Part shown: positions 1-6,108 of the stretch, one piece after another | Position numbering within the stretch: the stretch's first letter is position 1 | Layout: every line of letters starts with the position of its first letter | DNA from: Clostridia bacterium | Lineage (GTDB): Bacteria > Bacillota_A > Clostridia > Christensenellales > UBA1750 | Reading direction: 5' to 3' | DNA length: 14,704 bases | Assembly (NCBI GenBank): GCA_017413675.1 | Contig: JAFPSR010000058.1 | Span: 1-14,704, forward strand | Made by a program: the position numbers and the translations under genes | Notes under the pieces: model-generated | The model's input: the letters and a program-made list of their open reading frames with translations, nothing else | Databases searched by the model: none | What the model was told of the DNA's origin: nothing

Positions 1-1
1 G

Positions 2-502
2 ACCCCTGAACAGGCTCAGTACTACTTCCTGTCCGGATTCACCGCCAAACTGGCCGGTACCGAACGTGGAATCGTAGAGCCCACCCCGACGTTCTCTTCC
101 TGCTTCGGACAGGCTTTCCTCGAACTGCATCCGACGAAGTACGCCGAAGAGCTCGTCAAGAAGATGGAAAAGGTCGGCGCCAAGGCTTACCTGGTCAACA
201 CCGGCTGGAACGGAACCGGCAAGCGCATCTCCATTAAGGATACCCGTGGCATCATCGACGCCATCCTGAACGGAGACATCAACAAAGCTCCCACCAAGGT
301 CATCCCGTACTTCAACCTCGAAGTACCCACCGAACTGAACGGTGTCAACTCCGGGATCCTGGATCCGCGCGACACCTATGAGAACGTGGAAGACTGGGAG
401 ACCAAGGCCAAGGATCTGGCTTCCCGCTTCATCAAGAACTACGTCAAGTATCAGACCAATGATGCCGGCAAGGCTCTTGTGGCAGCAGGCCCGCAGCTGT
501 AA
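2..502 (+). CDS. pckA: Phosphoenolpyruvate carboxykinase (ATP), C-terminal part
   Basis: Partial gene: the reading frame is open from base 2 and gives the last 166 residues. ATP-type PEP carboxykinase interconverts oxaloacetate + ATP with PEP + CO2 + ADP in the cytosol. It serves gluconeogenesis or, in many fermenters, anaplerotic CO2 fixation. The fragment carries signatures of the ATP family rather than the GTP family: [15 protein letters not shown] near its start, then [15 protein letters not shown], and [17 protein letters not shown], which belongs to the adenine/nucleotide-binding end of the enzyme. The sequence aligns by eye almost residue for residue with E. coli PckA in this part. The N-terminal half and the kinase P-loop lie outside the window. 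A strong terminator follows 22 bases after the stop, so this gene closes its transcription unit. Confidence 0.97.
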   Translation, partial: TPEQAQYYFLSGFTAKLAGTERGIVEPTPTFSSCFGQAFLELHPTKYAEELVKKMEKVGAKAYLVNTGWNGTGKRISIKDTRGIIDAILNGDINKAPTKVIPYFNLEVPTELNGVNSGILDPRDTYENVEDWETKAKDLASRFIKNYVKYQTNDAGKALVAAGPQL

Positions 503-524
503 GGCTTTCCTTCCCGAATCAACC

Positions 525-560
525 AATCGGTGTACCGCCCCGCGGTACACCGATTTTCTT
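525..560 (+). terminator. Intrinsic terminator after pckA
   Basis: Perfect 13-bp stem: AATCGGTGTACCG at 525-537 pairs with CGGTACACCGATT at 543-555, with a 5-nt loop. The right arm runs into a TTTTCTT tail. This is a classic Rho-independent terminator for pckA. Confidence 0.93.
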
Positions 561-566
561 CCTGTG

Positions 567-589
567 CCGGGGAAATTTCCCTTCCCCGG
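567..589. repeat. Short inverted repeat upstream of the radical SAM gene
   Basis: CCGGGGAA at 567-574 and TTCCCCGG at 582-589 are perfect 8-bp arms around a 7-nt spacer. They lie between the pckA terminator and the GTG start at 623. There is no T-tract, so this is not an obvious terminator. It could be an operator or a leader hairpin. No clear promoter was recognised in this gap. Confidence 0.4.
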
Positions 590-622
590 GAATAAACTGT
601 CCAGAACTGGGGGAACATTCCG

Positions 623-1528
623 GTGTCGTCCATAAACACAACCTCCTTTGCACACCCGTCCCTGTGCAGTCTCTGTCCGCGAAACTGCTATGCGGACCGG
701 GTTTCCCGCCTGGGCTTCTGCCAGTCCGGCTGGCTCCCCAAAGTTGCCAGAGCCGCACTTCACTTCGGGGAAGAGCCCTGCATCTGCGGGACACGGGGAT
801 CCGGGGCAATTTTCTTCTCCGGCTGCTCCCTGCGCTGCAGGTACTGCCAGAATTACGGGATCAGCCATGAAGGGTTCGGCAAAGAAATATCCTTAGAGCG
901 CCTCCGGGAGATTTACCGGGAACTCCTCACGCAGGGGGCCCATAATATCAACCTGGTTACCGCCTCCCATTTTGTGTCCGCCATTCTGGCATCTCTTTCG
1001 GACAAGCCCGATACAACCTTCGTTTTTAACTGCTCCGGATATGAATCCGTATCCACCCTGCAGTCACTGTACGGGAAGATCGATGTTTATATGCCGGATT
1101 TCAAATATGCGTATGATGCTTTGGGGAAGCGCTACTCCTCCGTTTCCGATTATACGTCCACTGCCCTTACCGCCATTGAGGAAATGGTGGGGCAGACCGG
1201 AAAACCCGTTTTTGATGAGGACGGCCTGTTACGACACGGCGTGCTGGTCCGCCACCTGGTCCTGCCCGGGCATCTTAAGAACAGCCGCAGGGTCATCGAC
1301 TTTTTGTCCGAAAAATACGGGGACCGGATCGTATTCAGCCTGATGGGGCAGTATACGCCTACCGCGCAGGTCTGCGGCACCCCGCCTTTGAACCGCCCGC
1401 TTTTTCCCGAAGAATACGAAGAAATCTGCGATTATCTTTCCGAAAGCGGTCTGACGCTGGGATACACACAGGAACTTTCCTCCGCAGATGCCCGGTATAT
1501 CCCGGATTTCGATCTGACCGGCGTATAA
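623..1528 (+). CDS. PflX-like radical SAM protein (COG1313 type)
   Basis: A 301-residue radical SAM protein of the group labelled PflX or 'putative pyruvate formate-lyase activating enzyme'. The substrate is not established. The radical SAM cluster motif CxxxCxxC is C68-C72-C75 (GCSLRCRYCQNY). An N-terminal Cys-rich segment (C15, C18, C22, C33, with CPRNC) is typical of this subgroup and may hold a second metal site; C53 and C55 add two more cysteines. The rest follows the TIM-barrel pattern of PflA homologues, including the HNINLVTASHFV and MPDFKYA stretches. The start is GTG at 623, because an in-frame stop lies just upstream; TGGGGG at 608-613 is the likely ribosome binding site. It is probably monocistronic, flanked by the pckA terminator and the hairpin shared with murC. 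No pyruvate formate-lyase or other glycyl radical enzyme is visible next to it, so a true activase role is unsupported. Confidence 0.9.
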   Translation: MSSINTTSFAHPSLCSLCPRNCYADRVSRLGFCQSGWLPKVARAALHFGEEPCICGTRGSGAIFFSGCSLRCRYCQNYGISHEGFGKEISLERLREIYRELLTQGAHNINLVTASHFVSAILASLSDKPDTTFVFNCSGYESVSTLQSLYGKIDVYMPDFKYAYDALGKRYSSVSDYTSTALTAIEEMVGQTGKPVFDEDGLLRHGVLVRHLVLPGHLKNSRRVIDFLSEKYGDRIVFSLMGQYTPTAQVCGTPPLNRPLFPEEYEEICDYLSESGLTLGYTQELSSADARYIPDFDLTGV

Positions 1529-1580
1529 AAATGTAGCCCCGATGGGAACGGATTCCGTTCCCGTCGGGGCACTGTTTATC
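1527..1580. terminator. Shared hairpin terminator between convergent genes
   Basis: A 17-bp stem (1536-1552 with 1554-1570, one G-U type mismatch) separates the stop of the plus-strand radical SAM gene from the stop of minus-strand murC. On the minus strand it is followed by TTTTT (complement of 1527-1531), giving a good murC terminator. That A-tract overlaps the radical SAM stop codon. On the plus strand the tail (ACTGTTTATC) is weaker but may still act. It is best described as bidirectional, stronger for murC. Confidence 0.85.
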
Positions 1581-1586
1581 TCTGCG

Positions 1587-2966
1587 TCAGTCTTTTTCCA
1601 GTTCCTCGTTCAGAAGGTTGATATTCCCGCAACCCAGTGTCAGGACAATATCATCCTCCTGCCAGTTCTTTTTCAGATATTCCTTGCAGTCGGCAAAGGT
1701 CGGCGTGTAAACAGCAGGGACGCCTTTTTCCAGCATGGCCTTCACCAGCATCGTGGAATGGATGTCCCCCGGATCCTTTTCCCGGGCAGCATAGATGTCC
1801 GTAACCAGGACTTCGTCAGCGCCGTCAAAGCAGGTCAGATAATCCTGGAAGAGCGCTTTGGTCCGGGAATAGGTATGCGGCTGACATACCACATACAGTT
1901 TATGATGGTGCATTTCCGCCGCGATCGGGATGACCGTCTTGAACTCGGCCGGATTATGGCCGTAATCATGGTACAGCTTGACCCCGTCGACCACGCCGGT
2001 CAGTTCAAACCTCCTGTGCACGCCGTGGAAGGAATCCAGTCCCTTCTCAATGGCTTCAAACCCGATGCCCAGGTTCCGGGCTGCAGCAATGACGCCCAGC
2101 GCATTCAGAACATGATGGATGCCGGGCACATGCATGGCAATGTGTCCGAGCTCTTTGCCGTGCTCCAGGACCCGGAAGGAATAGCAGGCGTTTTCATCCT
2201 TTTCCAGTTCGTCAGCCGTATAATCCCAGTTTCCCTGCAAGCCATAGGTGATCGGATGGATATGCTTGTCCTGCACCAGGCGGTATGCACGCTCGTTGTC
2301 GGCGCAGACGATCAGGTAGCCGTCATCATGGATCTGCGATACAAACTTGGCGAAAGTATCCTGGATTTCCTCAATATCCTTATAGAAATCCAGATGGTCA
2401 GCGTCCACATTCAGTACCAGCGTCATATGGGGGTACAGCGTCAGGAAGCTGGCTTTGAATTCACAGGCTTCCGTTACGAAGAAATCGTCCTTGCCGGGCA
2501 GCACGCTGCCGCCGATCCGGGGCAGCTCCCCGCCGATATGGATTGTCGGTTCGACTTCGGCTTCGATCAGGATCGAGGCCAGCATAGCCGTAACCGAAGT
2601 TTTCCCGTGCGTTCCGCACACCGCGATCACGTTCTTGTACGCATTGGCGATTTCGCCCAGGAGTTCCGCCCGTTCCATCTGGGGGATCCCCAGCCGGCGG
2701 CATTCTTCCCGTTCCACATTGTCCTCGGCAATTGCCGCGGTATAGACGACAAAGTCGGCGCCGTGCACGTTCTCGGCCCTGTGGCCGATCGCAACCTGCA
2801 TGCCTTCCTTTTCCAGTTTTTCTACCGTATGGGAGTGCACGCTGTCACTGCCGCGCACATGGTATCCCATATGCTTCATCAGGCGGGCAAGCCCGTTCAT
2901 GGAACTGCCGCCGATCCCTATAAAATGAACCGTTTTTCCTTTATAATCCGAAATATCTATCGTCAT
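1587..2966 (-). CDS. murC: UDP-N-acetylmuramate--L-alanine ligase
   Basis: A 459-residue Mur ligase that adds L-alanine to UDP-MurNAc with ATP, the first amino acid step of peptidoglycan peptide synthesis in the cytoplasm. Visible in order: N-terminal Rossmann-like UDP-binding loop HFIGIGGSSMNGLA, ATP P-loop GTHGKT at about residues 118-123, the central-domain acidic motif TEACEF, the NVDADHLDFY block, and C-terminal HDYGHNPAEFK and QPHTYSRT. The latter two match the MurC pattern (usually D-D-Y-x-H-H-P) rather than MurD, E or F. Length fits the family (about 450-470). The ATG at 2966-2964 is chosen because AGGAG sits 7 nt upstream and the protein then begins at the expected MTIDISDYKGK, although the frame stays open to 3191. 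The gene is transcribed divergently from purR with its own promoter and ends at the hairpin near 1550. Confidence 0.97.
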   Translation of the reverse strand: MTIDISDYKGKTVHFIGIGGSSMNGLARLMKHMGYHVRGSDSVHSHTVEKLEKEGMQVAIGHRAENVHGADFVVYTAAIAEDNVEREECRRLGIPQMERAELLGEIANAYKNVIAVCGTHGKTSVTAMLASILIEAEVEPTIHIGGELPRIGGSVLPGKDDFFVTEACEFKASFLTLYPHMTLVLNVDADHLDFYKDIEEIQDTFAKFVSQIHDDGYLIVCADNERAYRLVQDKHIHPITYGLQGNWDYTADELEKDENACYSFRVLEHGKELGHIAMHVPGIHHVLNALGVIAAARNLGIGFEAIEKGLDSFHGVHRRFELTGVVDGVKLYHDYGHNPAEFKTVIPIAAEMHHHKLYVVCQPHTYSRTKALFQDYLTCFDGADEVLVTDIYAAREKDPGDIHSTMLVKAMLEKGVPAVYTPTFADCKEYLKKNWQEDDIVLTLGCGNINLLNEELEKD

Positions 2967-3014
2967 CTGTTTACTCCTGTAATTTCTGAAGTACAGAATA
3001 AAATTCTTCTTTTC

Positions 3015-3044
3015 ATTATACCCTTTGGAAAATCCAATGTGCAA
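3015..3044 (-). promoter_or_regulatory. murC promoter
   Basis: On the minus strand, TTGCAC (complement of 3039-3044) and TATAAT (complement of 3015-3020) are separated by 18 bp, about 50 bp upstream of the murC start. This is a near-consensus vegetative (sigma-A-type) promoter. The spacer contains the dyad TTGGA-AAA-TCCAA at 3025-3037, a possible regulator site. Confidence 0.8.
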
Positions 3045-3084
3045 GAAAAACACACACCCATTCGTGTAAAGAATACAAAAAATG

Positions 3085-3104
3085 AGGATTCCGACTGGAA
3101 TCCT
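3085..3104. promoter_or_regulatory. Palindrome over the purR promoter; possible operator or minus-strand terminator
   Basis: AGGATTCC (3085-3092) and GGAATCCT (3097-3104) form perfect 8-bp arms around GACT. The right arm covers the place where the purR -35 would be, 17 bp upstream of TATAAT at 3119, which suggests an operator. Read on the minus strand, the same hairpin is followed two bases later by TTTTTT (complement of 3077-3082), which looks like a short terminator facing murC. It does not resemble the known Bacillus PurBox. Confidence 0.55.
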
Positions 3105-3113
3105 TCGGGAAAG

Positions 3114-3124
3114 TGCTATATAAT
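3114..3124 (+). promoter_or_regulatory. purR promoter -10 region
   Basis: TATAAT at 3119-3124 lies 29 bp upstream of the purR ATG. It is preceded by TGC at 3114-3116 (partly extended -10 context). The -35 equivalent (TGGAAT at 3096-3101) is poor and lies inside the palindrome at 3085-3104, which would suit a regulated promoter. Confidence 0.6.
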
Positions 3125-3153
3125 AGGGAAAGACTAATTTTGGGGTGGAAGGT

Positions 3154-3987
3154 ATGGATAAAGTTAAACGCAGTGAGCGGATGGCTGTCATCGGGAAGAT
3201 CCTCAGCGATCATCCCCATCAGATTTATTCCCTGCATACCTTCTGTGAAATGTTCGATGCCGCCAAATCAAGCATCTCGGAAGACCTGAGCGCCCTTACC
3301 CGGTTCTATCAGGACTACCGCATCGGGACCATCCAGACATTAACCGGCGCGGCAGGCGGCGTCAAGTTCATCCCTTACATGGATCCCGAAAAGCAGCTTG
3401 CCGTAGTGGAAGGGGTCTGCAGCCGTCTGAACGAGCCGGACCGGATGCTGCCCGGCGGGTTCATCTATGTGCAGGACATTCTGACGGAAACCTCCCTGAT
3501 CGAGCAGCTCGGTATGATCATGGCTTCCCGGTTCAGCGGCGAAAAGATCGATTTCGTGCTCACCGTGGAAACCAAGGGCATCCCGTTTGCCCTGATGGTT
3601 TCCCGTGCCCTCGGGGTCTCCCTGGTCATTGCCCGGCGGGATTACCGGGTGTATGAAGGCCCTGTCCTGACCATCAACTTTGTATCCGCCACAGACGGGC
3701 GCATGCAGACCATGTCCCTCCCGCGTAGGGCTGTCCGGAGCGGGCAGCGTGCCCTGATCATCGATGACTTCATGAAGGGCGGCGGCACACTGGACGGCAT
3801 GTACGAGCTCATGCACGAGTTCGATGCCGAAGTCGTCGGGGCCGGCGTGCTGATGCAGTCCGTAATGCCGCTCCAGGAAAGTTCTTCCGGTGAACGTGCC
3901 CAGACGCTTCTGACCATCGAAATCAAAAACGGAATCCCGTCCGTTCTCCCGGCCCGCTGGCTGCGGGAACAGGTACAATCCCACTGA
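3154..3987 (+). CDS. purR: Purine operon repressor PurR
   Basis: A 277-residue Bacillus-type PurR: an N-terminal winged-helix DNA-binding domain (roughly residues 1-70, beginning MDKVKRSERM) fused to a phosphoribosyltransferase-like domain that senses PRPP but is not catalytic in the characterised homologue. The PRPP loop is clear as ALIIDDFMKGGGT at residues 200-212, compared with VDDFMKAGGT in B. subtilis. In the family, high PRPP releases the repressor from purine biosynthesis and transport genes. The start is the ATG at 3154 with GGGG 8 nt upstream. A GTG at 3145 would add three residues but lies within the probable binding site. It is divergent from murC, and a hairpin separates it from glmU downstream. 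In Bacillus, purR and glmU also lie close together but with other genes between them. Confidence 0.95.
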   Translation: MDKVKRSERMAVIGKILSDHPHQIYSLHTFCEMFDAAKSSISEDLSALTRFYQDYRIGTIQTLTGAAGGVKFIPYMDPEKQLAVVEGVCSRLNEPDRMLPGGFIYVQDILTETSLIEQLGMIMASRFSGEKIDFVLTVETKGIPFALMVSRALGVSLVIARRDYRVYEGPVLTINFVSATDGRMQTMSLPRRAVRSGQRALIIDDFMKGGGTLDGMYELMHEFDAEVVGAGVLMQSVMPLQESSSGERAQTLLTIEIKNGIPSVLPARWLREQVQSH

Positions 3988-4031
3988 TTACGGAATGCAG
4001 GTTTTTCGAAAAAAAATGATTCTTTTCCTAT

Positions 4032-4059
4032 ACCGGTTCTCATAAAACCGGTCTTTTGT
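4032..4059 (+). terminator. Hairpin terminator after purR
   Basis: ACCGGTT (4032-4038) pairs with AACCGGT (4046-4052), with a 7-nt loop, followed by CTTTTGT. The stem is short and the T-tract modest, so termination may be partial and glmU could receive read-through. I saw no convincing promoter between this hairpin and glmU. Confidence 0.65.
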
Positions 4060-4101
4060 CGTGTTCGCATATCTACCAATACCGATTAGGAGGATCCCAT
4101 T

Positions 4102-5487
4102 ATGCTGGAAACCATGGCCCTGATACTTGCCGCGGGCGAAGGAACGCGGATGAAATCCAAAAAGCACAAGGTGCTGCACCCCCTCTGCGGAAAACCCATG
4201 ATTGACTACTCCCTGGATGTCTGCACATCCCTGGGGGTGGAGAAACCCGTTGTCGTCGTCGGTTATCATGCCGATGACGTAAAGGAATATGTCGGGGACC
4301 GTGCCGTATTCGCGTTCCAGGACCGCACGACAGGGAAAGGGACCGGCCATGCTGTCCTTTCCGCCGCTTCTTATCTGGATGGAAAAGAAGGCTGTGTTTT
4401 TGTCATGGCCGGCGATATGCCGCTGCTGGATGCGGACGCCCTGATCCGGATGCGGGACCCGGTCCTCTCCGGGAAAGCCAGTGCCGTAATGATGACGGCG
4501 GAGCTGGAGGACCCCACCGGGTACGGTCGGGTCATCAAGGATCAAAACGGGAACGTTACCGGCATTGTGGAACAGAAGGACCTTGCCCCCGGGCAGGAGA
4601 AGATCCGGCAGATCAACTCCCTGGTATTCTGTTTCTCCATCCCCGATCTTCTGGAAGCCCTCCCGCATATGACCAACCACAACAGCCAGGGCGAATACTA
4701 CCTGAACGATGTGATCAGCATTTTTGCTTCTTCCGGCAAAAAGGTCCTGGACTACAACGTGCCCGCCTGGCAGAGCCTCGGATTCAATGACCGGATCCAG
4801 CTCAGCCGGATTGAGAAAATCCTGCGCACGAAGATCAATGAAAAACATATGGCAAACGGGGTTACCATCATCGACCCGGATTCCGTCTATATTGAATCGG
4901 GCGTTTCCATCGGGCAGGATACGGTCCTGTATCCCGGATGCGTCCTGACCGGGAATACCGTCATCGGGGAAGACTGTGTGATCCGCGGGACTTCCCGCCT
5001 GGAAAATGCCTGCATCGGCAGCCGGGTGGAAATCGAAAGCAGCGTCCTTCTGAACTGCTCCGTGGATGACGATACGACGGTCGGCCCGTTCGCTTACCTG
5101 CGCCCCGACAGCCGTGTGGGCAAAAACGTCAAGGTCGGCGATTTTGTCGAACTCAAAAATGCCGTGATCGGCGACGGGACCAAGATTTCCCACCTGACCT
5201 ACGTCGGGGATGCGGATCTCGGAAAAGATATCAATCTGGGCTGCGGCACGGTCTTTGTCAATTATGACGGGAAATACAAGTACCGTTCCACGGTCGGGGA
5301 CCATGCTTTTATCGGCTGCAACGTCAACCTGGTCGCCCCGGTTCATGTCGGGGACGGTGCCTTCATCGCTGCCGGTTCCACCGTCACCAAGGATGTGCCT
5401 TCCGATTCCCTTGTCGTTGCCCGTCAGCGGGAAACCGTCAAGGAAGGGTGGGCCGCCAAACGCCGCGAAGAAGGCAAATTGAAATAA
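4102..5487 (+). CDS. glmU: Bifunctional GlmU: GlcNAc-1-P uridyltransferase / GlcN-1-P acetyltransferase
   Basis: A 461-residue bifunctional cytoplasmic enzyme that acetylates glucosamine-1-P with acetyl-CoA and then couples it to UTP, making UDP-GlcNAc for peptidoglycan and wall polymers. The N-terminal uridyltransferase domain (about 1-230) shows LAAGEGTRMKS at 9-19, GTGHAVLSA, the AGDMPLL metal-binding aspartate region and NSLVFCF. The C-terminal part (about 250-450) is a left-handed beta-helix of hexapeptide repeats. The acetyltransferase catalytic His is H364 in SHLTYVGDADLG, matching E. coli H363, followed by NYDGKYK and the IGCNVNLVAPV coil. Length is normal (about 455-460). AGGAGG at 4088-4093 supports the ATG at 4102. 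It heads a compact run with pth and mfd. Confidence 0.98.
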   Translation: MLETMALILAAGEGTRMKSKKHKVLHPLCGKPMIDYSLDVCTSLGVEKPVVVVGYHADDVKEYVGDRAVFAFQDRTTGKGTGHAVLSAASYLDGKEGCVFVMAGDMPLLDADALIRMRDPVLSGKASAVMMTAELEDPTGYGRVIKDQNGNVTGIVEQKDLAPGQEKIRQINSLVFCFSIPDLLEALPHMTNHNSQGEYYLNDVISIFASSGKKVLDYNVPAWQSLGFNDRIQLSRIEKILRTKINEKHMANGVTIIDPDSVYIESGVSIGQDTVLYPGCVLTGNTVIGEDCVIRGTSRLENACIGSRVEIESSVLLNCSVDDDTTVGPFAYLRPDSRVGKNVKVGDFVELKNAVIGDGTKISHLTYVGDADLGKDINLGCGTVFVNYDGKYKYRSTVGDHAFIGCNVNLVAPVHVGDGAFIAAGSTVTKDVPSDSLVVARQRETVKEGWAAKRREEGKLK

Positions 5488-5511
5488 TCTGCAAGCATAA
5501 GGATAAGTAAC

Positions 5512-6105
5512 ATGTTTTTGATTGTCGGCCTGGGAAACCCGGGTGAAAAATACGAGCATACCCGTCATAACGCCGGTTTTGATGTGCTGTCCATCTTGTC
5601 GGAAAAGCACGCCTGCCCGATCCGGAAATCGCAGTGCAAGGCACTGACCGGGGAGTTCTTTGTGGGCACCGAGAAAGTGATGCTCGCGCTCCCGCAGACT
5701 TTTATGAACAGTTCCGGGGAGAGCGTGCTCGCCCTGGTGGATTATTACCAGATCCCCCTGGACCATGTCCTGGTTGTCTACGATGATGTGGACCTGGCTG
5801 TCGGCCGGATCCGCATCCGCCAGAAAGGATCGGCCGGCACCCATAACGGGATGCGTTCCATCGTCAGCCTTCTGAACGATGAAGGGTTCCCGCGGATCCG
5901 GATCGGCATGTCCAAGCCGCAGCGGGGGGAAACGGATCTGATCTCCTACGTTCTGGGCCGCTATGCCCCGGAGGAAAAAGAGAAAGTATTTGCAGCCATG
6001 CAGGATGCCGCCGATGCCTGTGACCTGTTCGTCACGGAAGGCATCCAGGCTGCCATGGCCAAATACAACGGCAAAGTTATTCCCGAAACGACTGAAGAGG
6101 GGTAA
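5512..6105 (+). CDS. pth: Peptidyl-tRNA hydrolase
   Basis: A 197-residue enzyme that cleaves the ester bond of peptidyl-tRNA dropped from ribosomes, recycling tRNA. The bacterial Pth active site is intact: N9 in IVGLGNPG, catalytic H19 in TRHNAGF, N66 in PQTFMNSSG, D91 in YDDVDL and N112 in GSAGTHNGMRS. Length matches the family (about 185-200). It starts 24 nt after glmU with AAGGAT as ribosome binding site, and ends 3 nt before the mfd ATG, whose binding site (GAGGGG) lies inside the pth 3' end. Co-transcription is therefore very likely. The glmU-pth-mfd order resembles the Bacillus glmU-prs-ctc-pth-mfd region with prs and ctc missing. Confidence 0.98.
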   Translation: MFLIVGLGNPGEKYEHTRHNAGFDVLSILSEKHACPIRKSQCKALTGEFFVGTEKVMLALPQTFMNSSGESVLALVDYYQIPLDHVLVVYDDVDLAVGRIRIRQKGSAGTHNGMRSIVSLLNDEGFPRIRIGMSKPQRGETDLISYVLGRYAPEEKEKVFAAMQDAADACDLFVTEGIQAAMAKYNGKVIPETTEEG

Positions 6106-6108
6106 TCC

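Noticed and set aside
1542..3137. 531-residue plus-strand frame opposite murC
   Set aside because: It is antisense to a gene with all the MurC motifs, begins inside the terminator hairpin and has no ribosome binding site.
4002..4013. TTTTTCGAAAAA palindrome after purR
   Set aside because: An A/T-rich self-complementary tract with no loop; it cannot form a sensible hairpin, and the terminator at 4032 explains the region better.
3988..5844. 618-residue minus-strand frame opposite glmU and pth
   Set aside because: Shadow of the GC-rich plus-strand genes. It has no ribosome binding site and no recognisable motifs, and glmU and pth on the plus strand are unmistakable.
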